In this document: piece by piece, positions 33,505 through 44,299 of the stretch | How the letters are laid out: each line of letters begins with the position of its first letter | Numbering within the stretch: the stretch's first letter is position 1 | Source of the DNA: Ascarosepion bandense | Lineage: Eukaryota > Mollusca > Cephalopoda > Sepiida > Sepiidae | Length of the DNA stretch: 64,000 nt | Assembly (NCBI GenBank): GCA_037127315.1 | Contig: JBBBDQ010001454.1 | Span: 1,707,501-1,771,500, forward strand | Direction: 5' to 3' | Program-made: the position numbers and the translations under genes | Notes under the pieces: model-generated | Database searches by the model: none | Seen by the model: only the letters and a program-made list of their open reading frames with translations | Told to the model about the DNA's origin: nothing

Positions 33505-34320
33505 AGGGTGTATCAAAACTTTTTCTACAAAATTTGAGATATCAAAGAACAAAGTCCGTATAAACATATGTATTTTAATCCTTCCTTTTTTAGTTTTTTT
33601 AAAGTTTATACAAAGTTTACTGTAGATGGCGATATGTTACCGTGTAGACTATTTTACAGCTGTCATTCGTGTACATTTCTGGCAAATTTGTCTTCAAAGT
33701 TTAGCGTGTTTAGTAATGAGTTAACTGAGTGTTATGGTGAAACACACCTATTTCTCAGATAATGGACTCTCCCTCCTATATTAATAAGAGTTAATAAGAA
33801 GTTCTTGAGGAGTTCTTAAAAGTTCATAGGACTAGACAGTTGATATTAGTCAGCAGTTTACCGAATACTAAGGAGTCAGCTTTCAGTGGAAGATTACCAA
33901 GTTCCTAATATTTTGGGTACGTTAAGTCGATTAGCAATAGACATAGCACGATTATAACCTTCAGTGCGAAAACTACTCCACAATATTGAGAAATGTTTCT
34001 TTTAACAATGGTAGGGTATTCATATCGTGAGCAGGCAGATATGATTTTTACATGGGGCCGCACGAATGGTAATTGACACGAGGCAGCATGGCTGTATCAG
34101 ATTGCATTTCTAGACCGAAGGCAGCCGTGTCATCCTACCTATGTTGCTGTTTATCGTTGCTTTGTTGTAACATGATCTATAGCACCACAAACTATGGATC
34201 GAGGAACACCGAGAACCACTCATACGCCTGACCTAGTGTGGTATGCCATTAACGTATACCAGACCGAAGTATCCTGTATAACCTGCAAGCCAATATGATG
34301 ATCGGCTTGAAATATAACGA
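33505..34320 (+). pseudogene. DNA-transposon fragment with DUF4817-like N-terminal domain
   Basis: From 33505 the phrase GGGTGTATCAAAACTTTTTC looks like a transposon tip. From about 34009 one frame reads VGYSYREQADMIFTWGRTNG, then stop, HEAAWLYQIAFLDRRQPCHP, TYVAVYRCFVVT, stop, and then SIAPQTMDRGTPRTTHTPDL. This is the helix-turn-helix N-terminal domain recalled as DUF4817 in arthropod and mollusc DDE transposases. The catalytic part is absent and the copy ends near 34320. Two in-frame stops replace conserved residues, and no frameshift is needed across about 90 codons. The link between the tip and the frame is inferred. Confidence 0.65.
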
Positions 34321-34534
34321 CGAACAATGTATATATTTTCCAGAGAATTCATGGATTTATTTTTGATCCGATATTTTTATTACTCTAAACGCTATAAAGG
34401 TGGGAATATCGTAGTTAAAATAGACGACCCATTTTCTTTTATTAAACACTAAATTGTACATTAAATATATTAGGCTGCGCATTTGAGAAATCATAAATGT
34501 GTTCTCGGGTTGGGATCGAAACTTTCTTCGCGTT

Positions 34535-34537
<3 letters not shown>

Positions 34538-34590
<53 letters not shown>
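34538..34590. repeat. (TA)n microsatellite
   Basis: About 26 units. Confidence 0.95.
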
Positions 34591-34591
<1 letters not shown>

Positions 34592-35110
34592 TAGCAGTAT
34601 AGCCCGGCATTGCTCAGGTGTAATGAAAGCTTTAAAACTAATCCATGATCCTGGATCTCAGACTTAGCCTAAAGAATATTTGTGTGAAATTTAGTGAGAA
34701 TCGGATAAAAATGTGGATTTGTATAAAGGACATACAGACAGATACACATACACACACACACGCAAACATCTGGCCTTTTATATATATATATATATTATCG
34801 ATTTTCTGCACAATTGTAAGAACTGCAACCTTGAAACTTCTGAATATCATTTCTTATGTCTTTGTCTATGAGTGTATCAGATTTGATTAAAATCTACCAC
34901 TCCTTCTATAACCCGATTTGTTCGATTATCGATTTTCGAAATTTATCGGGGGTACAAAACCTAGCTAAGAACACTCGCAGACGCTTATAGTACAACTGTG
35001 TAAATTTTCAAAAAATCGGTTCAGCCGTTTCGGAGTCTATAGGTAATGGACACACACACACAGTACATACACACATAGACAAAATTTCATTTATAAATAA
35101 GTTTGGATAT
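34591..35110 (+). repeat. Unclassified interspersed repeat E
   Basis: Begins CTAGCAGTATAGCCCGGCAT after a TA run. It contains two related segments ending in runs of CAGACAGATACACA and GGACACACACACACAG. The phrases GTGAGAATCGGATAAAAATG and AAAATCGGTTCAGCCGTTTC follow each other in this order. It ends TTTATAAATAAGTTTGGATA. I recall such sequence as dispersed repeats in several invertebrates but cannot name its class. Confidence 0.5.
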
Positions 35111-35111
35111 A

Positions 35112-35192
35112 TATGATATATATTCTTCATTTGTAAATGAATTATTATGAGACCGAGGTTTCTACCATGTGGTGTTTTCAGGCGATTTGCAA
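35112..35192 (-). repeat. Penelope-like end with hammerhead-like core (copy 1)
   Basis: The minus strand reads GCAAATCGCCTGAAAACACC, ACATGGTAGAAACCTCGGTC, then TCATAATAATTCATTTAC. Stem II (CACC/GGTA) and stem III (ACC-TC-GGT followed by C) are readable. However, the core base expected to be G in CUGANGA is A here, and I see no convincing stem I. Confidence 0.55.
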
Positions 35193-35279
35193 GAATTGAT
35201 TTTAACGTTTGCCGGTTTTTTTTAAGAATGCTGAAGTAACTGTTTTTGAACGCTCATTTAACGGAATTTTTGAACACGC

Positions 35280-35280
35280 A

Positions 35281-35341
<61 letters not shown>

Positions 35342-35350
35342 TGTGTGTGT
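35280..35350. repeat. (TA)n microsatellite ending in (TG)n
   Basis: TA array interrupted once by GTATATATA. Confidence 0.95.
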
Positions 35351-36426
35351 TCGAGTGTTGCTTGTAGGAAACAGATTTTTACCGGTATCTTCGTTTATTG
35401 TTCGATTTTAAATGATGGCATGCAGACAGACAGACACACAGATAAATAAAAGTACAGACAGGAACAGACAGCGATAGATAAATAGAAAGGTAGATAATGA
35501 ACAGCACGACATCTCGTATTGTTTAGGACATCTTATAGAGTAGAATTTCATTCTCAGACAGTCTTAAAGAAATTGGAGACACGTTTGAAATTGCAATGAA
35601 AAACATTCTATGAAAACAAGAGATATAAAATAAGATTTGATTATGCCACGTGAAGAAAGAAAATCTAATTTAACGATAATTTTGAACCCGCGAAGGAGGA
35701 CACCAATCTCGTAAAAATATCAGTAAAATATATAAAAATAAACAACTGCTTGACAGATATAGCTAGGATCCCTTTTTGTTATTCCTGTATTCATCACTGT
35801 TTGTCTGTCTTCGAAGATGTTCGATTAGAGGCCAAATCCTCTTACATTTCAAAGTGAAGGCACTCCCGGATGAAAGGACAGTAACACGGACACGTACAAT
35901 GCCAATGTCCAATGCACAAAACTAACAAACACCTTCTAATGGGGAAATGTTCACTTGATGTAAATCACAAGAGCCACTCATGGTAGCGGCCTACTGAATG
36001 AAAGTATGAACGTAAGAGAAAATAGATGCTTCATGAAGTTATGTAGAAAGATAACATTTGACTTGAACAGTTAAGATTATATATATATATATATATATAT
36101 ATAACCGACTCGGCTACAATGGGGGTTACGATTAAGAATATATTGCTATACCTTTTCGGATATGAAATTGAACGGTTATGAACTGCCACAAATCTAAACG
36201 GAAGCAACGTACTTAATGGCAGATTCCCTTTACCAGAAGCGATTCGTGGCCGTGTTGATTACAGCGCGTCAGATCTCATGGTGGTTTTTTACTGCAAAGC
36301 GGAAACGCAGGTTCGTCTGCATTTTTGTTTAAAACGATTTTGAATATTCAGGCCGGTAGACGAAATAAAATACTGTTAAAAATAAATAAAGTGTTTACTC
36401 AAACGTGGGTGTTTACTAAAAATAAT

Positions 36427-36476
<50 letters not shown>

Positions 36477-36565
36477 TATGTACTTGATGATTGCATAACG
36501 CATTACACACCGAGTTTTGCTTAGAACGTGATAATATATATTTGTTTAAACACTAGATTTCATAG
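35350..36565. other. No gene recognised; (TA)n at 36078-36102 and 36430-36473
   Basis: Apart from the two TA arrays and a CAGACAGACAGACACACAGA run near 35424, nothing is recognisable. Confidence 0.4.
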
Positions 36566-36569
36566 ATAC

Positions 36570-36650
36570 TTGTACTTGAGTGGATACTAGCAGAAACCGT
36601 AGGAGACGCCGGTTCGACTTCTACAAGAGCACGTATGTTTTCCTAACAAG
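36570..36650 (+). repeat. Degenerate tRNA-like head
   Basis: TACTTGAGTGG resembles an A box and CGGTTCGACTTCT, 36 nt later, a good B box. There is no continuation shared with SINE families A, B or C. Possibly an isolated tRNA-derived retroposon. Confidence 0.35.
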
Positions 36651-36864
36651 ATTTCTAGATTATTCAGCACGGTATATAAATATACTGTTTAATTATTAAA
36701 ATTAAATTTAATTATAAATATACTGTTTAATTATTAAAAAACACAAAACAAAACAAAAACGAAACAGATAATCTACTCAAATACTAATATCCAATAGAAA
36801 TAAGGTTTAAACAAATGAATTAAAAATATATCTGACTTATTTTATTTCGTAACAATTTGGTGTA

Positions 36865-36869
<5 letters not shown>

Positions 36870-36918
<49 letters not shown>
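36870..36918. repeat. (TA)n microsatellite (another at 37008-37042)
   Basis: Two TA arrays separated by about 90 bp of AT-rich sequence. Confidence 0.9.
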
Positions 36919-36919
<1 letters not shown>

Positions 36920-37003
36920 GAGAAGTAGTAGAAACTAATCGATAAACAGTCCACTGTTAGTAGTTATTTATTTTATTAAGAGTGCTCGATACTTAATAGA
37001 GCT

Positions 37004-37044
<41 letters not shown>

Positions 37045-37046
<2 letters not shown>

Positions 37047-37105
37047 AATCATATCACCCCAAGCAAGGCGATAACGCCACTGATGCGCAGGGGGCTACGT
37101 AAGGG
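37045..37105 (-). pseudogene. Jockey/CR1-type LINE, extreme 3' end
   Basis: The minus strand gives ACGTAGCCCCCTGCGCATCA, then GTGGCGTTATCGCCTTGCTT and GGGGTGA. This is the terminal noncoding sequence shared with 44648-44710 and 53630-53690. Coding sequence is absent; the tandem repeat at 37106 follows directly. Confidence 0.65.
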
Positions 37106-37548
37106 TAAAAAGAATGGAAAAGAGAAAGCGTGAAACCACATGCTAAACAGGAAACAAGAGATGAGCCTCTTCACCTGTTCAATAGATGTGGGTGGAGTGT
37201 GAACCGGGCGATAGTTTAGTCTAACTACTTCAATTGAATAAAAAAATAAAGAAAAGAGTGAAAAGATTGGAAAAGTGAAAACCGGAAACCGCATCCTAAA
37301 CAGGAAACAAGGGATGAGCCTCTTCACCTGTTCAAAAGATGTGGGTGGAGTGTGAACCGGACGATAGTTTAGTCTATCGACTCCAATTGAGAAAAAAAAA
37401 TAAAGAAAAGAGTGAAAAGATTGGAAAAGAGAAAACCGGAAATCGCATCCTAAACAGGAAACAAGAGATGAGCTTCTTCACCTGTTCAAATGATGTGGGT
37501 GGAGTGTGAACCGGGCGATAGTTTAGTTTATCTGCTCCAATGAAAAAA
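37106..37548. repeat. Three tandem units of about 153 bp
   Basis: The landmark ATGAGCCTCTTCACCTGTTC (third copy ATGAGCTTCT...) occurs at 37161, 37314 and 37468, giving periods of 153 and 154 bp. Each unit also carries GGAAACAAG, GGGTGGAGTGTGAACCGG and an A-rich junction. The minus frames through it are repeats of the same peptide, not a gene. Confidence 0.92.
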
Positions 37549-37554
37549 AAAAAA

Positions 37555-37967
37555 GTTGGCTCACCCAGAACAGAATTCAACAGTATTCTAAACATTTAAA
37601 CTCCAAGCCCAAAACAAAGCTAAACATTTTAACTCCAAGCCGAAAACAAAGCTGCTGACCGTTGAAAAAAAAAAATTTTTCTAACTTTTTCGTCACAGAA
37701 TGTGGAAAAGGGATGCTAGCCAATTGGCCAGCAGAGAAGAGGAAGGCCTAGCAAACTAAGACAAGATTCCAGGCAATGCAATTTCTAAGAAAACAAAATC
37801 AATCCTTCAATTAAGCATGAAAAGTTTTAAAATCAAGCAAAAATTAGGCAAAACGAACAAAAAAAAAAAAAGAAAAAGAGATAATGACTCACCCAGAAAA
37901 GAATTCAACAGTATTCAAAACATTTTAACTCCAAGCCGAAAACAAAGCTGCTGACCGCCGAAAAAAA
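37555..37967. repeat. Duplicated block with AACTCCAAGCC motif
   Basis: The phrase CTCACCCAGAA-AGAATTCAAC and the following CCAAGCCGAAAACAAAGCTG, CTGACCG occur at about 37558-37665 and again at 37886-37960. Inside the first copy the AAACATTTAAACTCCAAGCC piece is itself doubled. A-rich tracts end both copies. Confidence 0.75.
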
Positions 37968-38211
37968 ATTATAGCATTAATGAATCTTTACATAAGTCAT
38001 CTTTTTTATGTTTACAAGGAAAATTACAAATTATCATATTCCCAAAACTAAACTTAATCAATAAACGTAGCGAAGTAACTTCCATTTGTCATCATCGTCT
38101 AAAAATATCCTAAAAAGTTAGTTATTTTTTCTAATTTAATATAACTAGAAATCTACAATGTATCCCCTAGCATATATTGATTGATTCTTCCACCTTTTGA
38201 TAATTTAATTT

Positions 38212-38295
38212 GTTGTAGCTTAACGGATAGATCGCTCACTGAGTTGTTTACATATGTTTGAGGTGCAGTGTATTAAAAAAAAAAACAAAAAGCAA
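38212..38295 (+). repeat. tRNA-like head followed by an A-rich tract
   Basis: TAGCTTAACGG fits the A box and GTTTGAGGTGC is a weak B box about 40 nt later. An A run begins at 38274. This looks like a short retroposed tRNA-derived sequence. Confidence 0.35.
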
Positions 38296-38579
38296 TATAC
38301 AAAAAAAAAAAAGAAACGAACCAAAAAGAACATTCGCATCTTTGTCTCTTGTCCACTACTTTGAGTTAAATAATAACTTAAAGAAAATCTAGTAACCGTT
38401 TTACAATGACGCGCGATAATTTAAAAAAATTGCAACATCTAACATGTTTCACTTATATTAAAGTTTCTTCAGAGATCTAAAGAAAAGTGGAAAAAAACAA
38501 CAAAAAAAACAAAAACAGAATACTGATATGTTATGATTTGAGGTTATTTTTTATTTGTCAGATGCATGTCAGTTGCATT

Positions 38580-38984
38580 ATATCAATAGATAATTTTTAA
38601 ATATATTTGCGAGAAATATTTAGGACGATAAAAAATGTGTAATACTGTATGCGTGTGTTTTTGAAGAAACACTTGTCTGTCTAGGTGTATATTGGACAGT
38701 AACGCTAGTTAATATATGTGTATATCGTGATTTAATAAGTGCAGCGAAATTATAGAGCACCCAATGAGAATAAACTTACTTCTCAGTTGCAATGATTCTA
38801 GCGAGACAAGCTTGAAATCATCACATCAAGATGCCCTGATATATGTGTTTATGTGTGTGTGTTTAGATAATAGATAATAAACAATTTTTGAATATATGTG
38901 TGAGACATATTTCCGACGGTAACGTATGTAATAATCAATGTGTGTTTGCGAAGAAACGCTTTTCAGTCTAGGTAACCTTAGTTA

Positions 38985-38987
<3 letters not shown>
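38580..38987. repeat. Diverged direct duplication, period about 290 bp
   Basis: The order GATAATTTTTAAATATATTTG, GAGAAATATTTAGGACG, GAAGAAACACTTGTCTGTCT, AGTTAATATATGTG at 38590-38720 is repeated with changes at 38875-38987. Confidence 0.6.

Positions 38988-39047
<60 letters not shown>
38986..39047. repeat. (TG)n microsatellite
   Basis: About 30 uninterrupted units. Confidence 0.95.
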
Positions 39048-39048
<1 letters not shown>

Positions 39049-39605
39049 AAAAGTTTGCAGACATAATTTCCTTATATGGCGGTGAAATACAGCGAGATCT
39101 TCAATGATTTTTTATTTGATTGTATCTTATATTTATGTATATGTGTGAGTGTCTGTGTATGAGGAATGCCGTTGTCACAACTAGATGTGTTGAATTTGTT
39201 TTGATTGGAATTTTTCCTTAAAATATTTCTTATGAGTTTTTTAAAGAGGGAATTTGTATTATTTATTTTATTTTATGTATTAGATTAATGAGGAGTGGAT
39301 CTGTAGAAAGATGGTGAAGTAATGTAATGTTTTAAGCGTTTGTTTATAGTTGGTAGTAATGCTACTAATATGTTTTCAAAATACTTTATCCCTAATGGGT
39401 TACATCATTTTTTAATTAGTCTGGCATAAACGAAATCAGAGTTATGTCTCACTTCAATGTGAAACAAGAGAGTCAGAACGTCTGTCTTAACACAAGCTGC
39501 ACTTGTGTTTGTAGATGATGGATTTTAGATAATGTGATATCTCCCCACATACACGTTCCTTTTTTTGTAATATAAAAAAATGTAATTTCTTACTTTCATA
39601 ATGTT

Positions 39606-39800
39606 TTTTTTTTTTTTGGAGGGTGGATTCCCTATTTTCCCATAGGTGGGACCCTATCGGGTGCTACCACTCCAGGTTAGGATGAAACTAGAGGTAACAA
39701 CAAATACGATGTGGTTTCATGCTATTCAAAACCTCTAATCTTCCGATCAGAGGCCCTGCTGCAGGATGTAGTTTATCGTCATACCCAGGACTACATTGCA
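39606..39800 (-). mobile_element. Retroposon 3' end with poly(A), unclassified
   Basis: Read on the minus strand, about 180 bp of GC-richer sequence (CCTGGAGTGGTAGCACCCGA, TAGGGTCCCACCTATGGGAA) ends in a run of 12 A. The poly(A) end and composition contrast suggest a 5'-truncated LINE or processed transcript. No coding match was recognised. Confidence 0.5.
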
Positions 39801-40032
39801 AATGAATGAAAAGGAGTTTTTAATAGTTTAGAAGGAAAGTCAGACTGATAAAATATGACTATTGCAATTTTTACTAGTTTACCTATTAAAAAAAATGACG
39901 ATATATTTAACTTTGTCTATACGTCTGTTTGCACTGTCGTCCCCAACTTAATTGCTATATTCATGACGTTTCGGCCTAACGTATTCTTCCAGTTTTTTTT
40001 TGGTATATTCTTTTTCGTACAGTTGCATTACG

Positions 40033-40271
40033 TCTGTCAGTCAATCAGTTAAATGCGATATGTGATACACACTTGGGTGATCATACACAGGCACAGGTTT
40101 CCATTACCTTCCGCGGTAGACTTGTTACCAACTAATAATAAAGAATCAATATCGGTCCTGCTATATAACCTATAGCTGGAGGGAGAAATGACGGACTAAG
40201 TGAATGCAACGAATTCAAATAAAATTCGAATTCGGCTTTCACGTTCCGAGCCAATATCCACTGTACCACAA
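40033..40271 (-). mobile_element. SINE family A, internally deleted
   Basis: Plus-strand landmarks: GTCAGTCAATCAGTTAAATG (tail), TTCCATTACCTTCCGCGGTA, CCTATAGCTGGAGGGAG and AAAATTCGAATTCGG (B-box side). The stem-loop segment and the AACCCAATCTG word are lost or altered. Confidence 0.75.
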
Positions 40272-40582
40272 TCAGTCAGTTAGTTAAGTGCCATACGTGA
40301 TACACGCTTGGGCGATCATGTCTCGAAAGGTACATGACGGACTGGGCAGAAGATTATCCCGTAGTAGTTTGCCATTGCTTTCTGAGGTAGACTGGTTGCC
40401 GACCAAGGCTATAGAACCCAATCTGGCCTGTTATTTAACCCATAACTGGAAGGAAGAGACGGATTAATACCTTTCCCAACGGTATTTGCGCGCAAGTGAA
40501 TACAATGGATTCAACTGGAATTCGAACTCGGCTCCCCGGTTTCTCGTTCCGAGCCAATATCCACTGCGCTACAACACACATG
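40272..40582 (-). mobile_element. SINE family A, well preserved
   Basis: The minus strand opens with TAGCGCAGTGG (A box) and GAGTTCGAATTCC (B box). It runs through the whole body and ends in a tail read on plus as CAGTCAGTTAGTTAAGTGCC. It is joined directly to the previous copy in the same orientation. The stem-loop reads CATGTCTCGAAAGGTACATG on plus. Confidence 0.85.
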
Positions 40583-40599
40583 CCAAATTGCTTTCGTTA

Positions 40600-40705
40600 G
40601 TATGAGGGTTTTATTCCAATTATCTAAAAAAATCTGGAGCGTACAACGGCTGAAAGGTCGCAAATATGGCAATAAAATTGAAGACAAAACTCCAAACAAT
40701 GTAAA
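40600..40705 (+). mobile_element. SINE family B, 3' fragment
   Basis: GGAGCGTACAACGGCTGAAA, then GCAAATATGGCAATAAAATT and ACTCCAAACAATGTAAATAA, the family B 3' end. Confidence 0.7.
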
Positions 40706-41324
40706 TAATATAAATATTTAAGTTGTTGATATATTCAAATACTATCCAATTACAAAATTACTATTTATGCCTTAAAATATTTTAAGACATAGATAAGACA
40801 TAGTTCTGTTTATCAAATTTAAAATACCAAAAATGTCCTCTTTCTAAATATCCTCATCATCAAAACACATGTTCTTGCCGTTTTAAATGATTTTAACCAC
40901 TCGCACAACTTTCGTTAGTTCATGGTGTGGGCTTCATACTCCACCAACAACCAGTGATAAATGTGACTCGTTCTGCCCATAGAAAGCGCGCTACGGAGTG
41001 GTGATTCTCAATGGTGCGTACATGTGAATTCGTTTCTCTTTGACACGATGGAAATGCTCAGTGTCGCGCCTCAGCCTCTCCCTCTTGCCTTTACCGTGTA
41101 ATTTCAAAATTGCACTCAATTTCTGATTTACTCACGTATTTTTAAAAAATAATTTCTCAGCAGCACCGATTTAAAACCTCTTCTATCCTGGGTTTCCATT
41201 GTTGTCACTTTCGCCTTATGTAATAAATGTCAATATTTTATTAATATAAATGTTATATTTCATGACTTCCCAACTGGATAATAAGGGATAAGGTTTTATT
41301 AAAAATAAAAACCATTATTTGCTT

Positions 41325-41435
41325 ATTTACTGATCCTGACCTGGTATCTCGGTTCCAGTTAATTTACCACTAACGTAACTTTCCTGTGTCCCTTCTATAA
41401 ATACGTTCATGACAATTGTTCCCAGATTTCGTCTG
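41325..41435 (+). pseudogene. Jockey/CR1-type LINE fragment
   Basis: The segment decodes as a diverged DPDLVSRFQ and LSHRRN-like block (GATCCTGACCTGGTATCTCG), as at 3805-3860. It is too short to say more. It lies directly upstream of the main RTE copy. Confidence 0.5.
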
Positions 41436-41449
41436 TATTACCTAGATTT

Positions 41450-43025
41450 TATGAATTTAAGCCCAGTACTTGATAGGCATAAAAACTCTAAAGGAACTAA
41501 CAAGACAAAAGACTTGCTCAGCAACAGAATGTATAAAAGCAAAGTCGGTACACTCATAATAGAAAAAGAAAAAATACTTCAGAGATGAAATGAATATATT
41601 GCTGGTCTCTTCCACGCCAAGGGAGAGTAACCAACAACACACAAAAATACAGATAGAACAGAAATAATAAAAACCGAAGTGGAATCGGCAAAGAAATAAA
41701 TAAAGCAGCAGGACCTGATCCATTTTCATAGAAGCCAAGAAGCCATCTGCAAAGGATTGTGAACTCAATTGAACAATCAACTAAATGAGCTACATAACGA
41801 AACTCACCACCCAGATTTTGATGAACAGAGCTCGCAGGAGAATCGGCTCAAAGATAGAACAAAAAAGTGGGGCTTTTTTAAAAATATCGGAACAAGGAAT
41901 GCGATATTAATGCTCAGAATGCTATCTGAAAGAGCAATAGAGATGCAGAAGGAACTATATCTGGGCTTTATAGATTACGCAAAGACATTTGTCAAAGTAT
42001 ATGCAAAAGACTTTATAGAGATGTTCGATAACATAGACATTTTCTGAAAAGACGTTAAGATAATCAAGAACATCTATTGGCAGCAAACCTCTTGCGTACG
42101 GATAGGAAGTAAATTCAGCAGGTATACAAAAATAGAAAAGGGTGTAACACAAGGATGTGTTTTATCACGCAATCTATTCATCTTATACAGTGAAACAATT
42201 CTAAGAGAAATAAAACCATTACCAGAATTCGTCATTGGCAGTCATGATCTTACGCGAATGACACAGTGCTGATAGCAGACACAGAAAGAAGAATGCAGGA
42301 CTTCGAACAGAAGGTAGCAACAGAAAGTGAGAAGAAAGGACAAAGCATGAACTTCAAGAAAACTGAATGTATGGTCATCAGCAAAAAGAGGACCGTAAAA
42401 TGCCAAATACAGGTTAGAGAAACTAAAAGAAAACAAATAAATAAATTTAAATATCTGGGATATGTTCTGACAGAGGATTGAAAGTGCGATGTTGAGATCC
42501 AAATACGCATTGGCATGGCCAAAAACCCATTTCAAAAGATAACCAGAGTAATGAAAGGCAGGAATGTTTCATTGGAAACTAAGAAAAGAATGCTGGATTG
42601 CTATGTGATATCTGTCCTTCTGTATGGCAGCGAATCTTGGACAATCTCCTCAAGAATGAAGGGAAGGCTTGAGGCAGCAGAAATGTGGTTTTACAGAAAG
42701 ATACTGAGGATAACATGGACTGACCATGTGACTAACAATGAGTTGTTGGAGTGGATAGAAACGCGGAGAAAACTCATACTTAATATAAGGAAGAAACCAA
42801 TGAGGTTTCTGGAACATGTAATGAAGAAGGAGGGCCTGGAGAATTTAATACTCACAGGACGGATAAAATGAAAAAAAGACAGGGGGAAGCAGCGCGAGAC
42901 CTACTTGACAGGCCCGATCAAAAGGATGGCAGAGTGGATTTTAGGAGAGATACCCAGAAGAAGAATGTTGAGAGCTAAGTGTAAGTCCATGATCGCCTAC
43001 GTCCTGAAGGGACACGGCATATGAA
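41450..43025 (+). pseudogene. RTE-type LINE, best copy: reverse transcriptase to 3' end
   Basis: Blocks in order: SATECIKAKSVHS and KKKKYFRDEMN (linker upstream of the polymerase), an abrupt join at AAGP, then MSYITKLTTQILMNRARRRI. Next is RNAILMLRMLSERAIEMQKE, then LYLGFIDYAKTFVKVYAKDF (motif A, catalytic aspartate). IYWQQTSCVRIGSKFSRYTK and KGVTQGCVLSRNLFILYSE (motif B) follow. The active-site box reads YAND (42250-42261) instead of YADD. Then TECMVISKKRTVKCQIQVRE, SETKKRMLDCYVISVLLYGS and ESWTISSRMKGRLEAAEMWF, then FYRKILRITWTDHVTN and KEGLENLILTGRIK. The 3' end is GGACACGGCATATGAAGAAG. The endonuclease is missing and stops and shifts interrupt the frame. RTE assignment rests on recalled RTE/BovB similarity. 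Confidence 0.85.
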
Positions 43026-43049
43026 GAAGAAGTCTAGATTGTCGGTAAG

Positions 43050-43345
43050 GTCTCATCATATTACAGTTGAAATGGCTACTTGCAACCATAAGTTCTTTGC
43101 TAACAGTTTTCCCTCTTACCCTACTCACTTGTGGAAATCACTCCCAGTTTCACGCCATGATTGATCTTCAATAATTTAAATGCAATGTCAATCGATATCT
43201 TCTGTAATCTTAATTTCTGTTCTTTTGTTTTATTGTTCTCTCTCCTAATATCTTTTTTTACATAATCTCTCACACTCAGTAAACTTTTGTGTCTTAGTGA
43301 CTTTATTGCCTTGCGATTAAATGATTAAATAAAGATATATAAAGA
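43050..43345 (+). pseudogene. Jockey/CR1-type LINE, C-terminus and 3' end
   Basis: The plus strand decodes a diverged WKSLPVS and FNNLNAMSI-like end (compare FKCNVNS in sister copies), followed by the T-rich 3' untranslated part. It ends CTTGCGATTAAATGATTAAA. It starts about 25 bp after the RTE LINE 3' end, so two LINE ends lie in tandem. Confidence 0.6.
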
Positions 43346-43667
43346 TTGCCATGCTTTATAAGAATATAAACACAATACATAAACAAGATATAGTAAAATT
43401 ACTGAGTGACTGGAAGAAAATATCAGAACTTGGGAGGAATAAAAAACACACACAAAATAAAATGAAACAAATTGAAATCATAGGCAAAATAAGTACAAAA
43501 ATACAACTGGCATTCAGAACTTCACAAAAAATGATTTCAGAGATACAAAAACGATAATAAGAAATATATTAACCTGTTCAACTATTTTAGTATTCTGAAA
43601 TGCACCTACCCGAGATTAAGTCTTAGATAAAATCAAAATCAAAATTACATTTATACTTTATATCAGT

Positions 43668-43866
43668 TTTCTAGGGCGCATAATGAGGAAAGAAGACTTG
43701 GAAAATGTAATACTCACAGGACATATTAAAGATTCTTAAGACAGGATATTGAGGATAGTCATCATCGGTAAGGACTTAAATGGACACGACACAAAGAAGA
43801 AGAAGAAGAAGAAGAAGAAGAAGAAGAAGAAGAAGAAGAAGAAGAAGAAGAAGAAGAAGAAGAAAG
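43668..43866 (+). pseudogene. RTE-type LINE 3' end with expanded (AAG)n tail
   Basis: FLGRIMRKEDLENVILTGHI is readable at 43670-43730. The terminal word GGACACGACACAAAGAAG is then followed by about 24 AAG units (43791-43864). The best copy at 43010-43030 has the same end with only a few AAG units. The microsatellite therefore appears to have grown from the LINE tail. Confidence 0.8.
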
Positions 43867-43924
43867 ACTAGCTAATTGTTCAGCAAGAAAATATTTCGAG
43901 TTGTGCATGTAAACGGAGATCAGG

Positions 43925-44065
43925 CTATTAAGATTATTTACATTGTTCAGAGTGTTGTCCTCATCTTTATTGTCATATTTACGACGTATCGACCGTTGTA
44001 CGTTCTGACCTTCTTCAGGTTTCTAGAATTTTGAACCGATCATTTTATTTAGATCGCTGCGGTAG
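43925..44065 (-). mobile_element. SINE family B, 3' part
   Basis: The plus strand reads TTTACATTGTTCAGAGTGTT, GTCCTCATCTTTATTGTCAT and CGTTGTACGTTCTGACCTTC, the reverse complement of the family B 3' end. It faces a sense copy at 44300-44560. Confidence 0.75.
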
Positions 44066-44299
44066 ATTGATTTCAAGGAATCAGCGCATATGCTGGGCCA
44101 GAAAAATTTCCTAGGCCAGCCAAGCATAGAAATGAATACAGTATAGAAACCATTAATACGAACGCTAGAAAAAACCAATTACAAACACTAAGATTTTATT
44201 ATGAGCTCTGGTGAAAATGGTTACTGAAACGGTTACTTAGATCTATAAGTCTCAAAATTTCATACACCAATGTTATCAAGGACACATTACCCAATGATT

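Noticed and set aside
37049..37595. Two minus-strand frames with repeated RLISCFLFRMRFPVF peptides
   Set aside because: They are translations of the 153-bp tandem repeat.
41457..41780. 107-codon minus-strand frame
   Set aside because: Antisense shadow of the RTE LINE linker region.
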